Below are positions 1 through 10,557 of a stretch of 49,660 nucleotides of DNA, piece after piece (within the stretch, counting starts at the first letter, position 1; the number at the start of each line of letters is the position of its first letter). Position numbers and translations under genes: made by a program. Under the pieces are notes generated by a model. The model was not told the origin of the DNA, did not search any database, and saw only the letters and a list, made by a program, of their open reading frames with translations. Origin of the DNA: Mycobacterium angelicum (GTDB lineage Bacteria; Actinomycetota; Actinomycetes; Mycobacteriales; Mycobacteriaceae); NCBI RefSeq assembly GCF_002086155.1, contig NZ_MVHE01000040.1:1-49660 (forward strand), written 5' to 3'.

Positions 1-60
1 GACCCCAAACCCCGCGCGCAGAGTCCGGCCGTCAGCACACGTCCGGCGGCGCTGCTCGCG

Positions 61-3000
61 GTGCGCCGGCAACCGTCGTCGACGGCCGTGCTGTTGGTCG
101 CGGCGTTCGGCGCGTTCCTCGCCTTTCTCGACTCCACGATCGTCAACGTCGCATTCCCCAACATCCAGAAGTCGTTCCCGACCTACAGCATCAGCAGCTT
201 GTCCTGGGTGCTCAACGCCTACAACATCATCTTCGCGGCGTTCCTGGTAGCCGCGGGCAAACTCGCCGACCTGCTCGGCCGCAAGCGGATGTTCGTCTAC
301 GGCGTCGTGCTGTTCACCCTGGCGTCGGTGTTGTGCGCGGCCGCTGCCAGTGTCGAGCAGTTGGTCGCGTTCCGGGTGCTGCAGGGCATTGGCGCGGCGC
401 TGCTGGTTCCGGCGTCGCTGGCACTGGTAGTGGAGGGCTTCGATCCCGCACACCGCGCGCACGGGGTCGGTTTGTGGGGTGCGGCGGCGGCCATCGCGTC
501 GGGGCTGGGCCCGCCGATCGGCGGGGCCATCGTGCAGGTGTCCGACTGGCGGTGGGCGTTCCTGGTGAACCTGCCGCTGGGCATCGTGGCGGTGATCGCG
601 GCCCGGCGCGCACTGGTCGAGAGCCGCGCGCCCGGGCGGCGCCGCGTGCCCGACCTACGGGGCGCGGCGCTGCTGGCACTCGCACTCGGGCTGCTGACCC
701 TCGGCCTGATCAAGGGTCCGGACTGGGGCTGGTCGAGTTTCGGCACCCTGGCCTCGTTCGTGGGTTCCGCACTCACCCTGGTCGGGTTTGTGCTGAGCTC
801 CCGATCCCATCCGGCGCCGCTGATCGAGCCCGCCTATCTACGCATCCAGTCATTCGTCGCCGGCAACGCGCTGACCATCATCGCGGGCGCGGGCTTCTAC
901 GGCTACCTGCTGACCCACGTGCTGTTCCTCAACTACGTGTGGCGCTACAACCTGCTGGAGACCGGCCTGGCCGTGGCCCCGGCGGCGCTCGTCGCGGCCG
1001 TCGTCGCAGCCGTGCTCGGCAGGATCGCCGACCGGCGCGGCCATCGGCTCATCATCTTCTTCGGCGCGCTGATCTGGGCCGGCAGCCTGGTCTGGTATCT
1101 CAAGCGCGTTCACGTCGAGCCGGACTTCCTCGGTGCCTGGCTGCCCGGCCAGCTGCTGCAGGGCCTCGGCGTCGGCGCCACGTTGCCGGTGCTGGGCAGC
1201 GCCGCCCTGGCCCGGATAGCCAAGGGCGGCAGCTACGCGACGGCGTCGGCGGTGGTGAGCAGTTGCCGCCAGCTAGGTGCCGTCATCGGCATCGCGTTGC
1301 TGGTCGTGTTGATCGGGACCCCGCAGCGCAATGAGGCGGTGGATGCGCTGCGCCGCGGCTGGGTGATGGCGGCAATCTGCTTCGTCGCCGTCGCCCTGGG
1401 CGCCGTGTTCCTGGGCCGCACCGGTCACGTCGCCAGCGCCGACGTCGAACCCGAAGCCCCGCCGCAGTTCGAACCACGGCAGTCCAGGCCGATGGCCGCC
1501 CATCTGCAAGCCGAACCGGCAGCCCGCGAGGGCGACCCGCTGAAGAACCTGCCGCTGTTCGCCGGGCTGGACGACGAAACCCTTGCCGACCTGCGACGCA
1601 GCGCCGAGGAGATCGAGCTCGAGGCCGGTTCATACCTGTTCCGCGAAGGTGATCCGGCCGACTCCCTGTACGTCGTGCGGGACGGCCGGGTGCAGGCGAT
1701 CCAGAGCCTGGCGGGCGCCCAGGTGGTGGTCCGGGAGGTGGGCCGAGGCGAGGTGATCGGCGAGCTCGGGTTGCTCATCAATGCGCCCCGTTCCGCGTCG
1801 ATTCGCGCGGTCCGCGACACCACGCTGGTTCGGCTGACCAAGGATCAGTTCAACAAGATCGCTGACGCCCGCGTGCTCGGTGCGCTGCTCGAAGAGCTGG
1901 CCACCCGGTTGCACAAAACCCCACCGCCCCCGGTGTCCCGGTCCACATCGACGGAGGTGGTGGTCGCCGTCGTAGGCATCGACGCCGCCGCGCCGGTGTC
2001 AATGGTGGCCAGCGAGTTGCTGTCCCAGCTGTCGACGTACGTCCGGGCGGTGGACCCCGGCCGGGTCGACCGCGACGGGCTGGAGCGCGCCGAGGGGTCC
2101 GCGGACAAAGTCGTGCTGCACGCATCCCAGAGCGCTGACGACGTGGACTGGCGGAAGTTCTGTCTGCGCGTCGCCGACCGAATCGTGCTCGTCGCGGGAA
2201 ACCCCGCCCCACCCGAAGAGCTGCCCGAGCGGGCGTTCGGCGCGGACCTGGTGCTGGCCGGCGCGCCGGCCACGCGGGAGCACCGCCGCGCCTGGGAGGA
2301 GCGGATCACGCCCCGGTCGGTGCACACCGTCAACGCGGCAACCTGCACCGACGATGTGCGACCGCTCGCCGCACGCCTGGCCGGCCGGTCCATCGGTTTG
2401 GTATTCGGCGGTGGCGGCGCGCGGGCATTCGCTCACCTCGGCGTGCTGGAAGAGCTGGAAGCGGCCGGGGTGGCGGTGGACCGATTCGCCGGCACCAGTA
2501 TGGGCGCGATCATTGCCGCGCTGGCCGCCACCGGACTGGACGCGGCGGGGGTGGACGCCTACGTCTACGAGTACTTCATCCGCAACAACCCGGTCGCCGA
2601 CTACACCGTCCCGGTCAGGGGCCTGATCCGGGGACGTCGCGCCCCCGCGCTGCTGCGCCGGGCGTATGGCGACCTGTTGGTGGAGGAGCTGCCCAAGGAG
2701 TTCCGTTGCGTAAGCGTGGACCTCCTGGCCCGGCAGGCCGTCGTGCACCGGCGCGGCCCGCTCGCGGATGCTGTGGGCTGTTCGCTGCGGCTGCCCGGAA
2801 TCTTTCCGCCGTACGCCTATAACGGAACCCTGCATGTCGACGGCGGCGTGCTCGACAATCTTCCCGTTTCAGCGCTGTCGGGAGAAGAGGGCCCGCTGGT
2901 GGCGGTAGCGATCGGTTTCGGTGGCGAGACCGCGTCTGCGCGTGTGCAGGAATCTTCGGGTCCGCCACGCATTCCCGGGATCGCGGAAACGCTGATGCGC

Positions 3001-3183
3001 ACGATGATGATGGGCAGCCGGTCTGCGGCCGCGTCGACGATGGCCGAAGCCGACGTCGTGATCCGGCCCGGCAGCCGGGGCGTGGGACTCCTGGAGTTTC
3101 ATCAGATCGACCAGGCCCGCGAAGCAGGGCGTGCTGCGACGCGCGAGGCGTTGCCGCAAATACTCGCTCTGCTACACCGGTGA
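61..3183 (+). CDS. MFS transporter fused to a cyclic nucleotide-binding domain and a patatin-like phospholipase (Rv3239c-like)
   Basis: A three-part membrane protein of about 1040 residues. Residues 10-455 form an MFS drug-transporter unit of the 14-helix DHA2 type, with the motif LDSTIVNVAFPNIQ after helix 1. Residues about 490-605 form a cNMP-binding beta-roll (LPLFAGL, FREGDPADSLYVV, GEVIGELGLL). Residues about 777-960 form a patatin domain with GGGGARAFAHLGVL, the nucleophile motif GTSMG (Ser about 813) and the catalytic DGG (Asp about 927), so the lipase dyad is complete. Size and domain order match M. tuberculosis Rv3239c. Substrate is unknown; the cNMP domain may couple transport or lipase activity to cyclic nucleotides (inference). 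The start is uncertain: the frame is open to base 1 and has no ATG, GTG or TTG upstream of the GTG used, so the true start may lie outside the window. Confidence 0.88.
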   Translation: MRRQPSSTAVLLVAAFGAFLAFLDSTIVNVAFPNIQKSFPTYSISSLSWVLNAYNIIFAAFLVAAGKLADLLGRKRMFVYGVVLFTLASVLCAAAASVEQLVAFRVLQGIGAALLVPASLALVVEGFDPAHRAHGVGLWGAAAAIASGLGPPIGGAIVQVSDWRWAFLVNLPLGIVAVIAARRALVESRAPGRRRVPDLRGAALLALALGLLTLGLIKGPDWGWSSFGTLASFVGSALTLVGFVLSSRSHPAPLIEPAYLRIQSFVAGNALTIIAGAGFYGYLLTHVLFLNYVWRYNLLETGLAVAPAALVAAVVAAVLGRIADRRGHRLIIFFGALIWAGSLVWYLKRVHVEPDFLGAWLPGQLLQGLGVGATLPVLGSAALARIAKGGSYATASAVVSSCRQLGAVIGIALLVVLIGTPQRNEAVDALRRGWVMAAICFVAVALGAVFLGRTGHVASADVEPEAPPQFEPRQSRPMAAHLQAEPAAREGDPLKNLPLFAGLDDETLADLRRSAEEIELEAGSYLFREGDPADSLYVVRDGRVQAIQSLAGAQVVVREVGRGEVIGELGLLINAPRSASIRAVRDTTLVRLTKDQFNKIADARVLGALLEELATRLHKTPPPPVSRSTSTEVVVAVVGIDAAAPVSMVASELLSQLSTYVRAVDPGRVDRDGLERAEGSADKVVLHASQSADDVDWRKFCLRVADRIVLVAGNPAPPEELPERAFGADLVLAGAPATREHRRAWEERITPRSVHTVNAATCTDDVRPLAARLAGRSIGLVFGGGGARAFAHLGVLEELEAAGVAVDRFAGTSMGAIIAALAATGLDAAGVDAYVYEYFIRNNPVADYTVPVRGLIRGRRAPALLRRAYGDLLVEELPKEFRCVSVDLLARQAVVHRRGPLADAVGCSLRLPGIFPPYAYNGTLHVDGGVLDNLPVSALSGEEGPLVAVAIGFGGETASARVQESSGPPRIPGIAETLMRTMMMGSRSAAASTMAEADVVIRPGSRGVGLLEFHQIDQAREAGRAATREALPQILALLHR

Positions 3184-3217
3184 ACGCGCGGGCGGAGTCT
3201 CGACAAAGGAGTCAGCG

Positions 3218-4873
<1,656 letters not shown>

Positions 4874-4894
4874 CCCGGCGATCGGTTAGCTAAG

Positions 4895-6203
4895 CTAGGG
4901 CAAGCCGTTGCGCCCGTCCGCCCCGAGCAGCAGCCCCCCGGTGCCGCGGGTGCCGGCCTTGCCGGGTGTGGTGCCGGTGCCGCCGTTTCCGCCGTTACCG
5001 CCGTCGCCGATCAGCACGGTCCCACCGTTCGAGCCGCCGTTACCGCCGTTACCTCCGGTCGCGGTGCCGGCCCCGCCGTTACCGCCGTTACCGCCGTTGC
5101 CGTTGACTCCGGCCTTTCCGCCCGCCCCGCCAGCGCCGCCGGTGGTATTCGCGTTGGGGCCGCCGGCGCCTCCGGCACCGCCGGCGCCACCGGAGCCGTT
5201 CAGCAGCCCGGCGTTGCCGCCCGCGCCGCCGGCCCCGCCGGTGGAGTTGGACAGGCCCTCGCCACCGTTGCCGCCGGCCCCGCCGGAGCCGAAGAGCAGG
5301 CCGCCGTTGCCGCCGATTCCGCCGTTGCCGCCGGCGCCGGTGGTGGCGCCGCCGCCGCTGCCGCCCGCGCCGCCGGCTGGACCGGCGGCGAGGAACCCGG
5401 CGTTTCCGCCGTGGCCGCCGGTCCCGCCGGTGGTAAGGCTGTATCCGCCGGCTCCGCCATTGCCGCCGCCACCGAACAGCCCGCCGGTGCCGCCGGCCCC
5501 GCCGGTCCCGCCGGAAGTGGTGCCGAACCCGCCAGACCCGCCGTCGCCGCCGTCGGCGAACAGTCCGCCGGCGCCGCCGGCCCCGCCTGCCCCGCCGATT
5601 CCGGCGGACCCGCCGTAACCGCCGACTCCGCCGCCACTGAACAGCCCACCGGTACCGCCGGCCCCACCGGATCCGCCGGTGCCGGGCCCGCCGCCGGCCC
5701 CACCGGTTCCGGCGGCGCCGAACAGGGCGCCCGCGTTGCCGCCGCGCCCACCGGCCCCGCCGGTGAAGGGACCGGGGGTGCCGGCCGGGGCCACCGCCGT
5801 GCCGCCGGTTCCGCCGCTGCCACCGGATCCGATCAGGACGGCTGACCCACCGGCGCCCGCGGCTCCGCCGGTGGTGGCGCCGGGTCCGCCGGCGCCGCCC
5901 GTCCCGCCCGAGCCGAACAGGATTCCGCCGGCGCCGCCGGTTCCGCCGGTGCCGCCGGTTGCGCCGGCCGCGCCGGATCCGCCGACCCCGCCGTTACCGA
6001 ACAGCCAGCCGCCGTCGCCGCCGGGAGCCCCGGTGCCGGCCGCGCCGTTGCTGCCGTTGCCGATCAGCGGGCGCCCGGTCAACGCCTGGACGGGACTATT
6101 GATCGCGTTGAGGGTCTGCTGCTGCATGGTGTGCCGACCCGATGCTGTCCAAATCGGTTGCGGCCGCCCCCAGCATCTCGGGGACTACTACTAGATACGA
6201 CAT
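4895..6203 (-). pseudogene. PE_PGRS gene with most of the PE domain deleted and a frameshift
   Basis: The main open part (6127 to 4895, 410 codons) begins at the linker that normally follows a PE domain (LNAINSPVQALTGRPLIGNG) and continues as Gly-Gly-X PGRS repeats to a normal-looking tail ending ADGRNGLP. Upstream, an ATG at 6203 with a good GGGAGG ribosome-binding site starts a genuine PE N-terminus (MSYLVVVPEMLGAAATDLDS). After about 26 residues the homology jumps straight to the linker in another frame. Roughly 70 residues of the PE domain are therefore missing, and the two parts are out of frame (76 nt apart). Without a PE secretion domain the repeat protein should not be exported by ESX-5. 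It could still be translated from an internal ATG at 6127, so 'pseudogene' is an inference. Confidence 0.75.
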
Positions 6204-6295
6204 CGCTGTCCTCCCGAAGGAATTTTTTGTGGAGTTGGGATGAGGATGCGGGGGTGCCGCCGAAGGGGTTCGGTCACCCGAGACGCGTGGACGAT

Positions 6296-6997
6296 CTACG
6301 ACCTTCCGGCGTTTCCGTTCTCGCCGAGCAGCTGCCCGGCGGTGCCGCCGGTTCCGGATGTGCCGGGCGGCGTACCGGCCCCGCCATTGCCGCCGTTACC
6401 GCCGTCGCCGACGGACACCGCGTTGCCGCCGTTTCCGCCGTTTCCGCCCTTGCTGCCTTCACTGCCCCCGCCGGCGCCGCCGGCACCGCCGTTGCCGATC
6501 ACCCCGGCGTTGCCGCCGTTGCCGCCGTTGCCGCCGTTGAGGCCGCCGTTGGTGCCGGAACCGCCAGCGCCGCCGTTGCCGATCAACCACCCAGCGTCCG
6601 TACCGTTTTGGCCGGTCTCCGCGACGCCGTTGACGCCGTTGCCGATCAGCGGACGTCCGGTCGCAGCCTGAATGGGCGCGTTGATCCCGTCGAGCAGGCT
6701 CTGCAGCGGAGACGCGTTGGCGGCCTCGGCGGCCGCGAACATCGCCCCGCCGGTGTTCATCGTCTGCACGAACTGCTGGTGAAACATTGCCGCTTCGGCG
6801 CTGAGCACCTGATAGGCCTGACCGTGCGCGCCGAACATCGCCGCGATCGTCGCCGACACCTCGTCAGCGCCGGCGGCCAGCAATGCGGTGGTCGGAGCCG
6901 CTGCCGCGGCATGGGCCGTGCTCAACGCCGATCCGATGCTTTGCAAATCCGTTGCCGCCGACGTCAGCAGCTCGGGGGTCACTATCACAAAAGACAT
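6296..6997 (-). CDS. PE_PGRS family protein (short)
   Basis: A 233-residue PE_PGRS protein. Residues 1-95 form a complete PE domain (MSFVIVTPELL, then the YQVLSAEAAMFHQQFV helix). It is followed by the linker SPLQSLLDGINAPIQAATGRPLIGNG and a short PGRS domain of GGxGG repeats with tail LLGENGNAGRS. The ATG at 6997 is preferred over one seven codons upstream because GGGAGGG precedes it and it starts the canonical PE sequence. PE proteins are exported by type VII secretion, PE_PGRS mostly by ESX-5 (family knowledge). It lies directly upstream of the damaged PE_PGRS gene on the same strand and has the same ribosome-binding-site context, which suggests the two arose as a tandem duplication. Confidence 0.9.
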   Translation of the reverse strand: MSFVIVTPELLTSAATDLQSIGSALSTAHAAAAAPTTALLAAGADEVSATIAAMFGAHGQAYQVLSAEAAMFHQQFVQTMNTGGAMFAAAEAANASPLQSLLDGINAPIQAATGRPLIGNGVNGVAETGQNGTDAGWLIGNGGAGGSGTNGGLNGGNGGNGGNAGVIGNGGAGGAGGGSEGSKGGNGGNGGNAVSVGDGGNGGNGGAGTPPGTSGTGGTAGQLLGENGNAGRS

Positions 6998-7119
6998 CGC
7001 TGCCCTCCCGCTCGTCACTTGAATCGGGTCAAGGATGCGAGGTGAAGGGGGGTGAGAACGTCGGTCAGGAGACGTAGATTTCGCGCGGTGGGGGTCGTAG
7101 ATTGACCCGCCGCCAGGGC

Positions 7120-10100
7120 TTAGCTGCGGCTGGCTCCTTCATGAGCCAACTGCACGCGAGAGGTGAGGCCCAGCTTTGCGTACACGTGCGTGAGGTGAGT
7201 CTGCACAGTGCGCCGGGAAACGAACAGCCGGGCCGCTATCTCGTTGTTGGCCAACCCGTCAGCCACCAGTCGCACGACGTCGCGCTCGGTGGGGGTCAGC
7301 GACGCCCAGCCGCTGCTCGGGCGTTTGCGTTCGCCCCGGCCGCGCCGCACGTAGGCGACCGCCTCATCGACGGACAGGCCGGCACCCTCGGCCCACGCAC
7401 TGTCAAAGTCCTGCTGTCCCATGGCATTCCGAAGCGCGGTCGCCATTGCCTCGTAGTCGGCGTCGTAGATCTTGAACCGGACCACACCCATCTGCCGCCG
7501 AAACTCGTTCGCCGCACCGAAGAGCCGCACCGCATCCCGATAGCTCAAGCCGTCGGCGGCCAGCCGCCCGAGGCACTCGAGAACATCGGGAATGGCCGAG
7601 TGTGCCTCGTATTCGGCGGCGCAGGCAAGCGCCTTGTGTGCGTCGCGCTCGGCTTGTTCGGGTTCGCCTTTGGCGATCGCTATGCGGGCCCGCGTGGTCA
7701 GCGCGCGGGCCAGATGCCAGCCGGCCGACACCGATACCTCGTGCTCCGCAGAGACTCCGGCGGCTACCAAATCGCCTTGTGCCAAAGCGATCTCGGCCAT
7801 CGGATTGGTTACCGTAGCGGCCAGCTCACCCTGCTCGCCCAACAGCTGCTGTGCGGCCGCACTGGCCTGCGCCGCTGCGGGCACATCGCCGGCGGCCACC
7901 GCCGCGGTGGCCAGCACGGCATAGCTGAAGCCTTCATTGAACGGCCACAAATCCGAGGCTGCCGCCAGCGACGCGTTGGCCGCACCCATCGCGGCGTGCG
8001 TATCGCCGTGCAACGCAAGCGCATTGGCCAGCGCAAGCCGGCTGCCCCAGCTGAACAGCGCGTCGTGAGCGGCGTCGGCGTCCCCGGTGACGGCACGGAA
8101 TTGCGTAATCGCATCGGGCAGAGCGCCTTTCATCATCTGCGCCAACCCGAGCGTCCAGCGGCACGAGCGCGCGTGGAACCGATCGCCGATCGCCTCACCC
8201 AGCTCGCGGCCTTCTTGGGAGGCCGCGTACGCCTGGACCGGATCACCCGCATAGAAGGCGCCGTAGGCCTGCCAGGTCAGGATCTGGGTGAGCCGCCACC
8301 GGTCGCCCAGCTCGCGGGCAATGCCGATTGCCTCGGCCAGGTACGGGCGCGCCGCTTCGGCGCTGTAGGAACTGATGGCACCGCATGCGGTGAGGGCGCG
8401 GGCCAGCAGCGCCGGGTCGTCGATATCACGCGCGATCGCCACTGCCTGCTGCGCCTGGTCGAGGTTGTCGTGGATGCTGCGTGAGGCGTCCAGGGACGCC
8501 TTGTCGGCCAGCGCCCGTCCGCGTACCACGGCCGAGACGTCGCCGGGGCGTGCGTTTTGGTCGGTGAGCACGGCGTCGAACCAGGCCAGCCCCTCCTGAA
8601 TGCGGCCGCGGGTCAGCCACAGCGGCTGCAGGGACGACGTGAGCTCGAGCGCCGCCTGAACCTCGCCGTCTTCGCGGCTGCACGCGAACGCCGCGCGCAG
8701 GTTGTCGATCTCGATCTCGACCTGTTCGATGCGGCGCTGGTGATCGCCGTCCGATGGGTTGTCCAGCAGCGCGGCCATCTGGGTGTAGTGATCGCGGTGG
8801 CGCGCCCGAACCGCCTCGGCGTCAGCCGACTCGCGCAGCTTGTCCGTCGCGTAGTGGCGCACCGTCTCCAGCATTCGGTAGCGGGTGCGGTCTCCGGCGA
8901 CTTCTGCCACCACCAGCGACTTGTCCACCAGCCGGGTGAGTTGATCGATCACCAGCTGCGGTGCCAGATCATCGTCGCCGCACACAACTCGCGCCGCCTC
9001 CAGGTCGAAGCCGCCGCTGAACGCGGCCAGCCTGCGGAACAACACCCGTTCGGGTTCGCTGAGCAGGGCGTGCGACCAGTCGACGGATGCACCCAGCGTT
9101 TGCCGGCGGCGCAACGCGGTGGGGCCGTCGCCAGTCAGCAACCGGAAACGGTGCCGCAGGCCGTCGAGGATCTCCGTCAGCGACATCACCCGCACGGCCG
9201 CCGCCGCCAGCTCTATCCCGAGCGGCAAGCCGTCCAGGCGGCCGCAGATATCGGCCACGGCGGCGGTGTCGGCGGCGCTGATACTGAAGTCCGGGCGTGC
9301 CAGCCGCGCGCGGTCGACGAACAGCTCGATCGCTTCGTCGGCCAGCGACAGCGAGGGCACTCGCCAGGTCAGCTCGCCGGGCACCCCGATCGGTGCGCGG
9401 CTGGTGGCCAGGATCGTCAGCCGCGGGCAGGCGCCCAGGAGTTCGCCGGTCAGGGCGGCACACGCGTCGATCAGGTGCTCACAGTTGTCCAGCACCATCA
9501 GCACGTCGCGGTCGCCGAGGAAGCGCACCAGCGTGTCCAGCGCGGTGCGGCCTGGCTGATCCGGCAGGTCGAGGGCGCGCAACACCGCTACCGGGACGAC
9601 CTCGGGGTCACTGACGGGCGCCAGATCGACAAACCACGCGCCGCCGCCGAACTCGGCCGCGGACTGCGCCGCGATCTGCACCGCCAGCCGCGTCTTACCG
9701 ACGCCGCCGGCGCCGGCCATGGTCACCAGCCGGTTGTCGGCCAGGAACTTGCGCACGTCGGTGATCTGTTCGCTGCGGCCGACGAATCGGGTCAGCTGCG
9801 CCGGAACACCGTGTGGCGCAACGATATTCAGATCATGTAGCGGCGGGAACTCGACCCGCAGATCGGGATGGCACAACTGCGCCACCCGTTCGGGGCGAGG
9901 CAGGTCGCGCAGCCGGTGGGTGCCGAGGTCGGTCAGCCAGACGTCGGCGGGCAATTGGTCGACGACCAGATCGTGGGTGGTGCCCGACACCACGATCTGG
10001 CCGCCATGCGCCAGTTCCCGTAACCGCGCCGCGCGGTGCAGGGTGGGTCCCGAATAGTCGCCCGAGTGACCAGCCTGCACCTCGCCGGTGTGTACCGCGA

Positions 10101-10356
10101 CGCGCAGCTGGACGGGTGCCAGCGGCGCCTGCTGCAAATCGATGGCACACGCCAGGGCGTCGGTGGTACGCGGGAACATCGCCACGAAGCCGTTCTCGTC
10201 GCCGAGTTTGACCGGCCCCACCCCGTCATTGGCCGCAATGATCTCGGCTGCCATTCGATCAAGTCGCGCGAGCGGCGTCGAGCATTCCGCGTCGGCGAGC
10301 AACAGGGTTACCGGCGGCAGTGGCCGTGAAGTCGGCAGAAACTCGCTCACGCACAT
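7120..10356 (-). CDS. LuxR-family regulator with degenerate adenylate-cyclase domain and NB-ARC-type ATPase
   Basis: A 1078-residue regulator of the mycobacterial Rv0386/Rv1358/Rv2488c type. Residues about 15-160 resemble a class III nucleotide cyclase (VTLLLADAECST, GDENGFVAMF, GPTLHRAARL). The Asn normally found in VNRAA is His, so catalysis is doubtful. Residues about 185-500 form a STAND/AAA ATPase with Walker A GAGGVGKT (215-222) and Walker B VLMVLDNCEH. Next comes a long alpha-helical TPR-like region, and then a C-terminal LuxR helix-turn-helix (about 1015-1070; LTPTERDVVRLVADGLANNE, TVQTHLTHVYAKLG). It presumably binds DNA in an ATP- and ligand-controlled way. It is divergent from the PPE-MPTR gene, with 201 bp between their starts, and could regulate it (inference). 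Confidence 0.92.
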   Translation of the reverse strand: MCVSEFLPTSRPLPPVTLLLADAECSTPLARLDRMAAEIIAANDGVGPVKLGDENGFVAMFPRTTDALACAIDLQQAPLAPVQLRVAVHTGEVQAGHSGDYSGPTLHRAARLRELAHGGQIVVSGTTHDLVVDQLPADVWLTDLGTHRLRDLPRPERVAQLCHPDLRVEFPPLHDLNIVAPHGVPAQLTRFVGRSEQITDVRKFLADNRLVTMAGAGGVGKTRLAVQIAAQSAAEFGGGAWFVDLAPVSDPEVVPVAVLRALDLPDQPGRTALDTLVRFLGDRDVLMVLDNCEHLIDACAALTGELLGACPRLTILATSRAPIGVPGELTWRVPSLSLADEAIELFVDRARLARPDFSISAADTAAVADICGRLDGLPLGIELAAAAVRVMSLTEILDGLRHRFRLLTGDGPTALRRRQTLGASVDWSHALLSEPERVLFRRLAAFSGGFDLEAARVVCGDDDLAPQLVIDQLTRLVDKSLVVAEVAGDRTRYRMLETVRHYATDKLRESADAEAVRARHRDHYTQMAALLDNPSDGDHQRRIEQVEIEIDNLRAAFACSREDGEVQAALELTSSLQPLWLTRGRIQEGLAWFDAVLTDQNARPGDVSAVVRGRALADKASLDASRSIHDNLDQAQQAVAIARDIDDPALLARALTACGAISSYSAEAARPYLAEAIGIARELGDRWRLTQILTWQAYGAFYAGDPVQAYAASQEGRELGEAIGDRFHARSCRWTLGLAQMMKGALPDAITQFRAVTGDADAAHDALFSWGSRLALANALALHGDTHAAMGAANASLAAASDLWPFNEGFSYAVLATAAVAAGDVPAAAQASAAAQQLLGEQGELAATVTNPMAEIALAQGDLVAAGVSAEHEVSVSAGWHLARALTTRARIAIAKGEPEQAERDAHKALACAAEYEAHSAIPDVLECLGRLAADGLSYRDAVRLFGAANEFRRQMGVVRFKIYDADYEAMATALRNAMGQQDFDSAWAEGAGLSVDEAVAYVRRGRGERKRPSSGWASLTPTERDVVRLVADGLANNEIAARLFVSRRTVQTHLTHVYAKLGLTSRVQLAHEGASRS

Positions 10357-10557
10357 GTCACTCCGCTTTCATGGCGATCTCTTCGTGACTAACTCAGTGT
10401 CACGCACCCGGGGCGCCGACGGTTCAACATGAGTACAAAAAAGTTCTGTCCGCGGGCGCTACGACCCCCGTGGGGCGCCCATCTACGACCCCCTTACCCG
10501 GCCTATTTACGCGTTGTGACCGACGTTCATCGGCCCGCCGCCGCGCATTCTTTGGCC

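Noticed and set aside
4908..5618. Long Pro-rich plus-strand frames opposite the PE_PGRS genes (also 5679-6194, 6240-6671, 48716-49636)
   Set aside because: They are antisense shadows of GGxGG repeats (GCC/GGC codons read as Pro/Ala). They lack ribosome-binding sites and any family character.
7102..8484. Long plus-strand frames opposite the LuxR-type regulator (also 8557-9840)
   Set aside because: Codon bias and domain content clearly belong to the minus-strand regulator; these are GC-rich shadows.
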